From: Ottowia flava
GTDB taxonomy: Bacteria; Pseudomonadota; Gammaproteobacteria; Burkholderiales; Burkholderiaceae_C
Direction: 5' to 3'
Assembly: GCF_042680565.1 (NCBI RefSeq)
Contig: NZ_JBHUEJ010000045.1
Coordinates: 86,471 to 150,470, forward strand
Length of the DNA stretch: 64,000 nt
Made by a program: the position numbers and the translations under genes. The notes below the pieces were generated by a model. It made no database searches and was not told where the DNA came from. It was given only the letters and a program-made list of their open reading frames with translations. Shown here piece after piece: positions 1 through 8,313 of the stretch (position 1 is its first letter; the number at the start of each line of letters is the position of its first letter).

Positions 1-776
1 CCGACCCGTCCATGCTGGCCACCACCGCCGTGCGCGACGGCGACGATTACCTGATCAGCGGCGACAAGTGGTTCATCACCGGGGCCGAAGGCGCGCACTA
101 CGCCATCGTCATGGCGCGCATGGAAGACGGCTCGGCCACCATGTTCCTGACCGACATGGACCGCGAAGGCATTACCCTGGTGCGCAACATGGACGCGATG
201 GACGCCTGCTTTGCCGGCGGCCACGGCGTGCTGCGCTTTGACGACGTGCGCATCCCCGCCGCCGACGTGCTGGGTGAGATCGGCAAGGGCTTTCGCTACG
301 CGCAGGTGCGCCTGGCGCCGGCGCGCCTGACGCACTGCATGCGCTGGCTGGGCCAGGCGCGCCGCGCGCATGACACGGCGCTGAACTACGCGCGCCAACG
401 CCACGCCTTCGGCAAGCCGCTGGCCGAGCACGAAGGCGTGGGCTTCATGCTGGCCGACAACGACATGGACCTGACCACCGCGCGCCTGCACATCTGGCAC
501 ACGGCGTGGCTGCTGGACCAGGGCGAAAAGGGCAACTTTGAATCCAGCCGCGCCAAGGTCGTGTGCTCGGAAGCCGAATGGCGCGTGGTCGACCGCAGCG
601 TGCAAATTTTGGGCGGCCAGGGCGTGACGGGCGAAACGCCGGTGATGCGCATTTTCACCGACATGCGCGCCTTCCGCATCTACGACGGCCCGAGCGAAGT
701 GCACCGCTGGAGCATGGCGCGCAAGCTGGTGCACATGGCGGACAAAGCCGCCGCGGCGCCCGAGGCCGGCGCATGA
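1..776 (+). CDS. Acyl-CoA dehydrogenase, C-terminal part (truncated by the window edge)
   Basis: Flavin enzyme that introduces an alpha-beta double bond into an acyl-CoA thioester. The first in-frame codon is at position 3. About 257 codons are visible, so roughly 140 N-terminal residues of a normal ~400-residue enzyme lie upstream. The C-terminal helical domain is intact: the RQRHAFGKPL segment, the QILGGQG motif and the YDGPSEVHRW segment typical of the ACAD10/11-like branch. The stop overlaps the start of the next gene (ATGA), and that gene encodes a phosphotransferase-like protein. In animal ACAD10/11 these two domains are fused, so the pair probably acts on the same (perhaps hydroxy-acyl) substrate; that link is inference. 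Confidence 0.93.
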   Translation, partial: DPSMLATTAVRDGDDYLISGDKWFITGAEGAHYAIVMARMEDGSATMFLTDMDREGITLVRNMDAMDACFAGGHGVLRFDDVRIPAADVLGEIGKGFRYAQVRLAPARLTHCMRWLGQARRAHDTALNYARQRHAFGKPLAEHEGVGFMLADNDMDLTTARLHIWHTAWLLDQGEKGNFESSRAKVVCSEAEWRVVDRSVQILGGQGVTGETPVMRIFTDMRAFRIYDGPSEVHRWSMARKLVHMADKAAAAPEAGA

Positions 777-1837
777 GCGCGGCCGCCAGCAACGTTGCGT
801 CCACTGGCGCGGCAGCGCTGCCCCTCGGCCCGCTGACCGACTACCTGCGCGCGCAAGGCCTGCTGGGCGACGCCGCGCCGCAGCTCAGCGTGCTGGCCGG
901 CGGACAGTCCAACCCCACCTTCCGCATCGACGCGGGCCCAAGCCGCCAGTACGTGCTGCGCAAGAAGCCGGCCGGCACGCTGGTGGCGTCGGCGCACGCC
1001 ATCGACCGCGAATTCCGCGTGATGCAGGCGCTGCAGGGCAGCGGCGTGCCGGTGCCGCGCATGCTGGCGTACTGCGAGGACGGCAGCCTGATCGGCACGC
1101 CCTTCTACGTCATGGAATTCCTGCAGGGCCGCGTCTTCATGGACCAGGGCCTGCCGGGCATGGCGCCGGCCGAACGCCTGGCGATCTATCGCGAGATGAA
1201 CCGCGTCATCGCCGCGCTGCACGCGGTCGACTACCACGCCGTGGGCTTGGGCGATTACGGAAAGGAAGGCCATTACGTGGGCCGCCAGATCGCCCGCTGG
1301 ACGCGCCAGTGCCGCGAATCGCCGCTGCCCGTGAACGCCGCCATGCAGCGGCTGATGGACTGGCTGCCCGCGCACCTGCCGCCGGGCGACGAAACCACGC
1401 TGGTGCACGGCGACTACCGGTTGGACAACCTGATCTTCCACCCCACCGAGCCGCGCGTGATCGGCGTGCTGGACTGGGAGCTGTCCACGCTCGGCCACCC
1501 GCTGGCGGATCTGGCCTACCAGTGCATGGGCTGGCGCATCCCGCACGACTTGTGGCGCGGCATTGGCGGGCTGGACCTGACTAGTCTGGGCATTCCGTCC
1601 GAAGCCGAGTACGTGCGCTGGTACGGCGAAGCGACGGGCCGCGACGCCGCCGGGCACTGGGACTACTACATCGCCTACAACCTGTTCCGCATGGCCGCCA
1701 TCCTGCACGGCATCGCCCAGCGCGCACAGGACGGCAACGCAGCCTCGGCCGACGCGGTGCAGACCGGCGCCAAGGCCGGCCCGCTGGCCGAGCTGGGTTG
1801 GCAGGCGGCGCAGCGCTACCAGGCGACGCGGGGTTGA
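773..1837 (+). CDS. Aminoglycoside-phosphotransferase (APH) family protein, ACAD10/11-type kinase domain
   Basis: A 354-residue protein with the kinase-like APH fold. Visible motifs are the catalytic HGDYRLDNLIFHP segment near residue 210 and the metal-binding VLDWELSTLGHP segment near residue 231. The N-terminal LAGGQSNPTF resembles the ATP-loop region of APH proteins. The start chosen is the ATG overlapping the upstream stop. Translational coupling to an acyl-CoA dehydrogenase gene suggests phosphorylation of an acyl substrate rather than antibiotic resistance, as described for the eukaryotic ACAD10/11 fusions. The substrate here is unknown. Confidence 0.88.
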   Translation: MSAAASNVASTGAAALPLGPLTDYLRAQGLLGDAAPQLSVLAGGQSNPTFRIDAGPSRQYVLRKKPAGTLVASAHAIDREFRVMQALQGSGVPVPRMLAYCEDGSLIGTPFYVMEFLQGRVFMDQGLPGMAPAERLAIYREMNRVIAALHAVDYHAVGLGDYGKEGHYVGRQIARWTRQCRESPLPVNAAMQRLMDWLPAHLPPGDETTLVHGDYRLDNLIFHPTEPRVIGVLDWELSTLGHPLADLAYQCMGWRIPHDLWRGIGGLDLTSLGIPSEAEYVRWYGEATGRDAAGHWDYYIAYNLFRMAAILHGIAQRAQDGNAASADAVQTGAKAGPLAELGWQAAQRYQATRG

Positions 1838-1904
1838 AGGGGCGCTGCGGCGTCAGGCGTCGCCGCCGTTCACCCAGTCAGGTTTTCAGAAAGGAATCGG
1901 CCAT

Positions 1905-1947
1905 CAGCCCTACAACCATCTGCGCGGTCAGCTACTCAACTTATAGC
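1905..1947 (+). repeat. Comamonadaceae-type dispersed repeat, copy 1 (overlaps the xthA stop)
   Basis: Contains CCCTACAACCATCTGCGC followed by a degenerate AGCTA...TATAGC arm. It lies across the last codons and the TAA stop of xthA, so the repeat appears to supply the end of the protein (final Ser-Leu). Confidence 0.75.
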
Positions 1948-2732
1948 GACAAATCGTAGTCGATGGTGATCGGCGCGTGGTCGCTGAACTTCTGGTCCTT
2001 GTAGATCGCCGTCTCGCGCGCCAGGTGGGCGATGGCGGGCGTCGCCAGGTGGTAGTCGAGCCGCCAGCCCACGTTCTTGGCGTAGGCCTGACCGCGGTTG
2101 CTCCACCACGTGTAGGCCTCGCCCGTGGTGTCGGGATGCAGGTGGCGGTACACATCCACCAGCTTCAGCTCGTCGATGACGCGGCTGACCCAGGCGCGCT
2201 CTTCGGGCAGGAAGCCGCTGTTTTTCTGGTTGCTCTTCCAGTTCTTGAGGTCGATTTCCTGGTGCGCCACGTTCACGTCGCCGCACAAGACGAAGTCGCG
2301 CTCGGCCTGCAGGCGGTGCAGCACGGGGTAGAACTCGGCCAGGAAGCGGTACTTGGCCTCCTGCCGCTCCGGGCCGGACGAGCCGGAAGGGAAGTAGCAG
2401 CTGATGACGGAGAACTTGCGCTTGGGCGTGTCAAAACGCACTTCCAGGTAGCGGCCCTCGGCGTCAAATTCTTCCGAGCCATACCCCGCGATCACCGCTG
2501 TGGGCTCATGGCGCGTGTACACACCCACGCCGGAGTAGCCCTTCTTCTCGGCCAGGTGAAAGTGCCCCTTCATGCCCGCCAGAATCTCGAACTTGCCGGC
2601 CAAGTCGGGCATCTGCGCCTTGATTTCCTGCACGCAAATACAATCCGGCGCGTGCTGCTCCAGCCACGTTTCCACGCCTTTGGTGGTGGCCGAACGGATG
2701 CCATTCAGGTTGAGGCTGGTGAGCTTGAACAA
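1941..2732 (-). CDS. xthA: Exodeoxyribonuclease III
   Basis: Mg-dependent AP endonuclease and 3'-5' exonuclease of base-excision repair. The 263-residue protein has all family motifs: LTSLNLNGIRS at the N-terminus, VQEIK with the metal-binding Glu, GDVNVAHQEIDL, the RLDYHL segment and the C-terminal SDHAPI with the catalytic His. I chose the TTG start at 2732 because GGAG lies seven bases upstream and the protein then begins MFKLTSLNLNG as in homologues; no ATG fits. The gene is head to head with pyrE, with only 12 bp between the two start codons. Confidence 0.93.
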   Translation of the reverse strand: MFKLTSLNLNGIRSATTKGVETWLEQHAPDCICVQEIKAQMPDLAGKFEILAGMKGHFHLAEKKGYSGVGVYTRHEPTAVIAGYGSEEFDAEGRYLEVRFDTPKRKFSVISCYFPSGSSGPERQEAKYRFLAEFYPVLHRLQAERDFVLCGDVNVAHQEIDLKNWKSNQKNSGFLPEERAWVSRVIDELKLVDVYRHLHPDTTGEAYTWWSNRGQAYAKNVGWRLDYHLATPAIAHLARETAIYKDQKFSDHAPITIDYDLSL

Positions 2733-2744
2733 GGGGATTCTCCA

Positions 2745-3464
2745 ATGAACAGCGCCGTGAACCACGGGCCATCGACCGCCGCCGGGGCGGCCAGCGACCA
2801 GGACGGGCTGGCGCAGGAATTCGTGCAATTTGCCATCGACGCAGGGGTGCTGCGCTTCGGCGAATTCAAGACCAAGGCGGGGCGGATGAGCCCCTACTTC
2901 TTCAACGCCGGGCTGTTTGACGACGGGGCCAAGCTGGCGCGGCTGGCGCAATTCTATGCGCGGGCCCTGCTGGCGTCGGGGCTGGAGTTCGACGTGATCT
3001 TCGGCCCCGCCTACAAGGGCATTCCGCTGGGCGCGGCCGTGGCGGTGGAGCTGGCACGCCAGGGCGTCAACAAACCTTTTGCCTACAACCGCAAGGAAGC
3101 CAAGGACCACGGCGAAGGCGGCACCCTGGTCGGCGCGCCGCTGCAGGGCCGGGTGCTGATCGTGGACGACGTGATTTCGGCCGGCACCGCCGTGCGCGAG
3201 TCGATCGCGCTCATCCGCGCGGCCGGCGCCACGCCGCACGCGGTGGCGATTGCCCTGGACCGACAGGAGAAAGCGACGGAAGGCGGCAAGGACGTGGACT
3301 GGAGCGCCGTGCAATATGTCCGGGAAACGCTGGGCCTGCAGGTGTGCGCCATCGCCAACTTGGCCCAGTTATTGCATCACCTGCAGTCAACTGACAAATT
3401 TTTGCCCTACGTCAATGCCGTGTCCGCCTACCGGACGCGGTATGGCGTTGATCAGAGGACATGA
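2745..3464 (+). CDS. pyrE: Orotate phosphoribosyltransferase
   Basis: Joins orotate to PRPP to give OMP in pyrimidine synthesis. The 239-residue protein carries the PRPP-binding motif VLIVDDVISAGTA near residues 138-150 and the substrate region FGEFKTKAGRMSPYFFNAG near residue 38. An N-terminal extension of about 20 residues precedes the conserved LAQEFVQFAI start. The divergent xthA start is 12 bp away, so the promoter of each gene must lie at least partly in the other's coding region. The stop overlaps the next gene by four bases. Confidence 0.95.
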   Translation: MNSAVNHGPSTAAGAASDQDGLAQEFVQFAIDAGVLRFGEFKTKAGRMSPYFFNAGLFDDGAKLARLAQFYARALLASGLEFDVIFGPAYKGIPLGAAVAVELARQGVNKPFAYNRKEAKDHGEGGTLVGAPLQGRVLIVDDVISAGTAVRESIALIRAAGATPHAVAIALDRQEKATEGGKDVDWSAVQYVRETLGLQVCAIANLAQLLHHLQSTDKFLPYVNAVSAYRTRYGVDQRT

Positions 3465-4177
3465 CGAACCGCCTGCGCTACCGCCCCTTTTTACAGATCG
3501 TCCGCTGGGTGACTAGCGCTGCCGTTGTGGCGCTGTGGGCCCCGGTGGCCAGTGCGCAGCCGGCCACGAGCAGCATCTACACCTGCATCGACGCGCACGG
3601 CCGTCGCCTCACATCCGACCGACCGATTCTGGCCTGCAACGACCGCGAACAGCGCGAGCTGAACCGCAGCGGCACCACCAAGCGCGTGGTCGGCCCGACG
3701 CTCACGGCCAAGGAGCGCGAGGCTGAGGAAGCCCGCCAGCGCGAAGCCGAGCTGGACCGCCAGCGCGCGCGCGACGCCATCCGCCGCGACGAGGCGCTGA
3801 TCACCCGTTACCCCAACCAGGCCGCGCACGAACACGGCCGCAAGAACGCGCTGGCGCAAAGCCAGACCATCGTGGGCGCGGCCAAGGAGCGCATCGCCGA
3901 GTTGCAGCAGGAGCGCAAGGGCCTGAACGAGGAGATGGAGTTCTACAAGAAGGACCCGTCCCGGGCCCCTGCCAAGGTGCGCCGCGCGATCGAGGCCAAC
4001 GCCGAGGCCATCGCCACCCAACAGCGCGCCATCGATGCCCAACAAGCCGAGCGCGACCGCATCAATGCCCGCTTCGATGAGCAACTGGCGCGCCTGAAAG
4101 TGCTGTGGGCGGCGCAGGCCAAGGCGCCAGGCAAGGCGCCGGGCGGTGCTTCCGCGCCTGCGGCGCGAACGCCCTAG
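3461..4177 (+). CDS. DUF4124-like secreted coiled-coil protein
   Basis: A 238-residue protein with a signal peptide (positively charged start, hydrophobic core, cleavage after VASAQ near residue 32). It then has a DUF4124-like segment, SIYTCIDAHGRRLTSDRPI, with paired cysteines. The rest is a long charged coiled coil rich in Glu, Arg and Gln (about residues 75-215) and an Ala/Pro tail. It is probably periplasmic. The start overlaps the pyrE stop (ATGA), so the two are co-translated, but no functional link is apparent. Function unknown. Confidence 0.75.
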   Translation: MTNRLRYRPFLQIVRWVTSAAVVALWAPVASAQPATSSIYTCIDAHGRRLTSDRPILACNDREQRELNRSGTTKRVVGPTLTAKEREAEEARQREAELDRQRARDAIRRDEALITRYPNQAAHEHGRKNALAQSQTIVGAAKERIAELQQERKGLNEEMEFYKKDPSRAPAKVRRAIEANAEAIATQQRAIDAQQAERDRINARFDEQLARLKVLWAAQAKAPGKAPGGASAPAARTP

Positions 4178-4223
4178 AGCAGACCTGCCCTGGCCAGAGG
4201 GTGTTTCTCAAGCCAAATTGGCC

Positions 4224-4270
4224 GCCAGCCCTACAGCCATCAGCGCAAACAGCTTCTTATTTGATAGCAT
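4224..4270 (+). repeat. Comamonadaceae-type dispersed repeat, copy 2
   Basis: GCCCTACAGCCATCAGCGC followed by CAGCTTCTTATTTGATAGC, in the 134 bp gap between the convergent DUF4124-like gene and gatB. Confidence 0.75.
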
Positions 4271-4311
4271 TTTTGGACTGACGCGCGCCGGCCAGCAGGC
4301 GCCACTCGCCT

Positions 4312-5814
4312 TCACGCGCCGCCGAGCTTGCTGCGCAGCAGTTCGTTCACCTGGCCCGGGTTGGCTTTGCCCTTGCTGGCCTTCATCACCTGACCGACCA
4401 GCGCGTTGAAGGCCTTGTCCTTGCCGGCGCGGAACTGGGCCACGTTGTCCGGGTTGGCGGCGATGACCTCGTCGACGATTTTTTCCAGCGCCCCTGAATC
4501 GTTCATCTGTTTGAGGCCCTTGGCCTCGATCAGCGCGTCCACCGCTGCGGCTGCGTCCGCAGCTTCCGATTTTTGCCCCTCGCCCGCCCACAGCGCCTCA
4601 AACACCTGGCGCGCGGCGGCGTTGCTGATGGTGTTGTCGTAGATGCGGCCGATCAGCGCGGCCAGCTGCGCGGCCGAGACCTTGGTCGCTTCGATGCCGA
4701 TTTCTTCGGCGTTCAGGCGGCGCGACAGCTCGCCCATCACCCAGTTGCTGGCCAGTTTGGGCTGGCCGCTGGCCTGGGCGGCGGCTTCAAAGTAGGCGCC
4801 CATGGCCAGCGACTGCGTGAGCGTGGTGGCGTCGTACTCGGGCAGGCCGTAATCGGCCACGAAGCGCTCGGCCATGGCGCGCGGCAGCTCGGGCATGGTG
4901 GCGCGCGTGCTCTCGATCCACTCGGCCGACACGCTGAGCGGCGGCAGGTCGGGATCGGGGAAGTAGCGGTAGTCGGCCGAATCTTCCTTGGTGCGCATGG
5001 CGCGCGTTTCGCCCGTGTCGGGGTCGAACAGCACGGTGGCCTGCTGGATCGCCAGGCCGTCTTCGATCTGTTCGATCTGCCAGCGGATCTCGAAGTCGAT
5101 CGCCTGCTGCATGAAGCGGAAGCTGTTCAGGTTCTTGATCTCGCGGCGCGTGCCCAGCGGCTGGCCCGGCTTGCGCACGCTGACGTTGGCGTCGCAGCGG
5201 AAGCTGCCTTCCTGCATGTTGCCGTCGCAGATGCCGATCCAGGTGACGATCTTGTGCAGCTCCTTGGCGTAGGCCACGGCCTCGGCGCTGCTGCGCATGT
5301 CGGGCTCGGTCACGATCTCCAGCAGCGGCGTGCCGGCGCGGTTCAAGTCGATGCCCGAAGCGTCGGGGAACTGGTCGTGCACCGACTTGCCGGCATCTTC
5401 CTCCAGGTGCGCGCGCACCAGGCGCACGGTTTTCTTTTCGCGCACCGCGTCGGCGCCCTTGCCGGTTTCGAGGAAGAAGCTGACCTCGCCACCCTGCACC
5501 ACCGGGATCTCGAACTGGCTGATCTGGTAGCCCTTGGGCAAGTCGGGGTAGAAGTAATTCTTGCGGGCAAAAATGCTGCGTGGCGCAATGTGGGAGCCAA
5601 GTGCCAGTCCCAATTTGATAGCGCAGGCCACCGCCTCGCGGTTCATCACCGGCAGCGTGCCGGGCAGCGCCAAGTCAACCGCGCAGGCCTGGGTGTTGGG
5701 CTCGGCACCGAAGGCCGTGCTGGCCCGGCTGAAGATCTTGCTCTGCGTCTGCAGTTGGGCGTGGGTCTCGAAGCCGATGACGACTTCGTAGCCTTGGACG
5801 AGCGGAGCACTCAT
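4312..5814 (-). CDS. gatB: Aspartyl/glutamyl-tRNA(Asn/Gln) amidotransferase subunit B
   Basis: Kinase/transamidation subunit of GatCAB, which converts Glu-tRNA(Gln) and Asp-tRNA(Asn) to the amidated forms in the cytoplasm. The 500-residue protein starts MSAPLVQGYEVVIGFETHAQ. It contains the GatB core (SLALPGTLPVMN-like segment, TGETRAMRTKEDSADYRYFP) and the C-terminal helical YqeY-like tail ending NELLRSKLGGA. A longer open frame upstream is not conserved, so the ATG at 5814 is preferred. It is the last gene of a gatC-gatA-(NlpE-like)-gatB run. Confidence 0.95.
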   Translation of the reverse strand: MSAPLVQGYEVVIGFETHAQLQTQSKIFSRASTAFGAEPNTQACAVDLALPGTLPVMNREAVACAIKLGLALGSHIAPRSIFARKNYFYPDLPKGYQISQFEIPVVQGGEVSFFLETGKGADAVREKKTVRLVRAHLEEDAGKSVHDQFPDASGIDLNRAGTPLLEIVTEPDMRSSAEAVAYAKELHKIVTWIGICDGNMQEGSFRCDANVSVRKPGQPLGTRREIKNLNSFRFMQQAIDFEIRWQIEQIEDGLAIQQATVLFDPDTGETRAMRTKEDSADYRYFPDPDLPPLSVSAEWIESTRATMPELPRAMAERFVADYGLPEYDATTLTQSLAMGAYFEAAAQASGQPKLASNWVMGELSRRLNAEEIGIEATKVSAAQLAALIGRIYDNTISNAAARQVFEALWAGEGQKSEAADAAAAVDALIEAKGLKQMNDSGALEKIVDEVIAANPDNVAQFRAGKDKAFNALVGQVMKASKGKANPGQVNELLRSKLGGA

Positions 5815-5881
5815 GGAATCAGACAGGACAAAGGTTTGAAATAAGCAGGGGCCGACCAGCGAACACAGGGCATTCGCGCGC

Positions 5882-6316
5882 TCAGCGCGGCGCCTGCCGG
5901 GTGAAAAGGTAGCGCGGATCGTCGCCCAGCGAGGCGTGCGTGCCGTGCTCGCGCAACTCCAGCGCGTTGTCCCGCAGGCGAAACGCCAGGCTGCCGCCAC
6001 CCTGGGTGCGCAGCACGATCACATCGGGTGCCTGATCGTCGAAGCGGAACTTGCCGCGCGAGACAATCGGCGCCTTGCGCTTGCCGCGGTACAGCTCGCG
6101 CACGACGTAGCTGCGATCGGGGCGCAATTCCACCTCGATGTGGATGCCCAGGCAGTCGGCGCAACGCAGCTCGCCCGCATAGGTACCTTCCCAGGCCATG
6201 ACCTGCACCGACCGCGGCGCCTGGATCGGCACGGGCGGCGCCGAGGTGGCCTGTGCAGGCAGGGTCGCGCCCAGCAGCGCAGCAAGGGCAATGACAAGAG
6301 GAACTCGCTTGTACAT
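5882..6316 (-). CDS. NlpE N-terminal-domain-like secreted protein inside the gatCAB operon
   Basis: A 144-residue protein with a signal peptide (MYKRVPLVIALAALLGA, cleavage after QAT near residue 24) and no lipobox cysteine. The mature part has the NlpE-type signature GELRCADCLGIHIEVEL (CxxC) followed by beta-rich sequence DRSYVVRELYRGK and GKFRFDD. NlpE family members are envelope proteins, some linked to copper or surface sensing. Here the protein would be periplasmic rather than lipid-anchored. It lies 31 bp after gatA and 67 bp before gatB, so it is probably transcribed with tRNA-amidation genes without functional relation. The family assignment rests on the CADC motif and layout. Confidence 0.75.
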   Translation of the reverse strand: MYKRVPLVIALAALLGATLPAQATSAPPVPIQAPRSVQVMAWEGTYAGELRCADCLGIHIEVELRPDRSYVVRELYRGKRKAPIVSRGKFRFDDQAPDVIVLRTQGGGSLAFRLRDNALELREHGTHASLGDDPRYLFTRQAPR

Positions 6317-6347
6317 GTGAACTCCGGTTCAGGTGGCGCCGACCGGC

Positions 6348-7814
6348 TCAGGCCCCGGGCGGGCGGCGCTGGTGAAAATCGGTGGCCTGCTGCAGCCGGT
6401 GCGCGACGTTGAGCAAACGCCCCTCCTGCAGGTAGTTGCCGATCAGCTGGAGGCCGACCGGCATGCCGCCTTCGCCAAAGCCGGCGGGCACACTCAGGCC
6501 CGGCAGACCGGCCAGCGAGGCGGGTAGCGTGTAGATGTCGGCCAGATAGTCGGCCAGCGGGTCGTCGCCGTGCGCACCAATGCCCCAGGCGACCGAAGGC
6601 GCCACCGGACCGGCGATCACGTCGCATTGCTCGAACGCGCGCTGGAAATCCTGCGCGATGAGGCGACGCACCTTTTGCGCCTGCAGGTAGTAGGCGTCGT
6701 AGTAACCATGGCTCAGCACATAGGCGCCGGTCATGATGCGGCGCTGCACCTCGTCGCCAAAGCCCTGGGCGCGGGTCTTCTTGTACATGTCCTCCAGGTC
6801 GGTGTAGTCCGGCGCGCGGTAGCCGAACTTCACACCGTCGAAGCGGCTGAGGTTGGAGCTGGCTTCAGCCGCGGCGAGCACGTAGTACACCGGGATCGCC
6901 ATGCGCGTGCGCGGCAGCGAGATGTCGACCACGGTGGCGCCCAGTTGGCGCAGTTCGGCCAGCGCGCCGTCAATGGCTGCGCGCACGTCGCCGTTCAGGC
7001 CCCCCCCGAAAAACTCGGTCGGCAGGCCGATGCGCAGGCCGGTCAGATCGCCCGTCAGGCCGCGCGTGAAGTCTTCGGCGGGCACATCGAGCGAGGTGGA
7101 ATCGCGGTCAGGATCCGGCCCGCAGATGGCCGACAGCAGCAACGCGCAGTCTTCAGCGGTGCGCGCCATCGGGCCAGCTTGGTCGAGGCTGGAGGCAAAG
7201 GCCACCATGCCGTAGCGGCTGGCGCGGCCGTAGGTCGGCTTGATGCCGGTGATGCCGCAGAAGCTGGCCGGCTGGCGGATCGAGCCGCCCGTGTCGGTGC
7301 CCGTGGCCGCTGGCGCCAGACGCCCCGCGACCGCCGCCGCGCTGCCGCCGGACGAGCCGCCCGGCACGCGCACGGCGTCCCACGGGTTGCGCGCAACGCC
7401 GTAGGCCGAGTTCTCGTTGCCCGAGCCCATGGCGAATTCGTCGCAGTTGAGCTTGCCCAGCGTGACCATGCCCGCCTCGGCCAAGCGGTGCACCACCGTG
7501 GCGTCGAAGGGCGATCGGTAGGCCTCGAGCATCTTCGAGCCTGCGGTGGTGGCGAAATCGCGTGTGACGAAGATGTCCTTGTGCGCGATCGGTACGCCTG
7601 CCAGCGCGGGTGCGTTGCCCGCAGTCAGCAGGGCGTCGGCGGCGCGCGCCTGGGCCAGCGTGGCCTCTTCGTCAAGCGCCAGGTAGGCACCGAGATCAGA
7701 GGCTGCCTGGCTGCGCGCCAGGAAATGGCGTGCCACCTCGTCGGCAGACACATCCCGGGACTTCAATCGTGCGGCGAGCTGAGCCACCGTCAAATCGTGC
7801 AAGGCGTCGCTCAT
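6348..7814 (-). CDS. gatA: Aspartyl/glutamyl-tRNA(Asn/Gln) amidotransferase subunit A
   Basis: Glutaminase/amidase subunit of GatCAB. The 488-residue protein has the amidase signature with the full Ser-cisSer-Lys triad: Lys79 in IAHKD, Ser154 in VPGGSSGGSAAA and Ser178 in TGTDTGGSIRQPA. To my knowledge these numbers coincide with the S. aureus enzyme. I chose the ATG at 7814, which shares one base with the gatC stop (TGATG); a GTG three bases further upstream is possible. Confidence 0.96.
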   Translation of the reverse strand: MSDALHDLTVAQLAARLKSRDVSADEVARHFLARSQAASDLGAYLALDEEATLAQARAADALLTAGNAPALAGVPIAHKDIFVTRDFATTAGSKMLEAYRSPFDATVVHRLAEAGMVTLGKLNCDEFAMGSGNENSAYGVARNPWDAVRVPGGSSGGSAAAVAGRLAPAATGTDTGGSIRQPASFCGITGIKPTYGRASRYGMVAFASSLDQAGPMARTAEDCALLLSAICGPDPDRDSTSLDVPAEDFTRGLTGDLTGLRIGLPTEFFGGGLNGDVRAAIDGALAELRQLGATVVDISLPRTRMAIPVYYVLAAAEASSNLSRFDGVKFGYRAPDYTDLEDMYKKTRAQGFGDEVQRRIMTGAYVLSHGYYDAYYLQAQKVRRLIAQDFQRAFEQCDVIAGPVAPSVAWGIGAHGDDPLADYLADIYTLPASLAGLPGLSVPAGFGEGGMPVGLQLIGNYLQEGRLLNVAHRLQQATDFHQRRPPGA

Positions 7815-8113
7815 CACTCAATCACCCGGGGAACCAGATACAGGCCGTCTTCCACCGACGGGGCGCTGCGCTGATTGGCTTGGCGCTGGTTGTGCTCGGT
7901 GACCACGTCGTCGCGCAAGCGCAGGGTGATGTCCTGAATGGCGGCCACGGGGTGCGGCAAGGGCTCGACGCCTTGCGTGTCGACCTCGCACATGGCCTGC
8001 ACCAGGTCGAAAAAGCCGTTGAGTTTGACGAGCATCTGCTCACTTTGAGCGTCGGTCAGCGCAAGTCGCGCCAGATGGGCGATGCGGTCGACGTCGTTGG
8101 GGGTCAGCGCCAT
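7814..8113 (-). CDS. gatC: Aspartyl/glutamyl-tRNA(Asn/Gln) amidotransferase subunit C
   Basis: Small subunit that braces GatA and GatB. It is 99 residues, the usual family length, starting MALTPNDVDRIAHLARLAL and ending LYLVPRVIE. The open frame continues upstream but without conservation; the ATG at 8113 fits the family start. It is first in the operon and divergent from mreB across a 200 bp gap. Confidence 0.93.
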   Translation of the reverse strand: MALTPNDVDRIAHLARLALTDAQSEQMLVKLNGFFDLVQAMCEVDTQGVEPLPHPVAAIQDITLRLRDDVVTEHNQRQANQRSAPSVEDGLYLVPRVIE

Positions 8114-8153
8114 GCGGATTGGCCAAAAGCGGTGTGCGGTTTTTGAAGGTTTT

Positions 8154-8196
8154 GGCCCGCTGGAAGCGGGTTCCAGACGGGCCAATGCGTTATTAT
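8154..8196. promoter_or_regulatory. Inverted repeat and -10-like box between gatC and mreB
   Basis: GGCCCGCTGGAA (8154-8165), a 5 nt loop, then TTCCAG-A-CGGGCC (8171-8183) form a strong hairpin with one bulge. TATTAT follows at 8191-8196 and could be the mreB -10 box. No good -35 is visible, and the palindrome occupies its place, so activator or repressor binding is possible. The gap also holds the gatC promoter on the other strand. Confidence 0.4.
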
Positions 8197-8313
8197 CCCG
8201 CCTTTGCGCAACGGCCCCTCTTCGGGCCGCAATTGCACCCAAATCTCTCGCAAATCGCATCGAACAAGCTCAGCCGGCGGCAGGGTGCCGGCCAGCAGCC
8301 TCAAGGACATTTC

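Noticed and set aside
773..1837. Aminoglycoside resistance gene
   Set aside because: The kinase fold is of the APH superfamily, but coupling to an acyl-CoA dehydrogenase and ACAD10/11-like sequence argue for acyl-substrate metabolism.
4573..5844. A 423-codon open frame opposite gatB
   Set aside because: Shadow of a conserved gene in GC-rich DNA; no domain or start signal.
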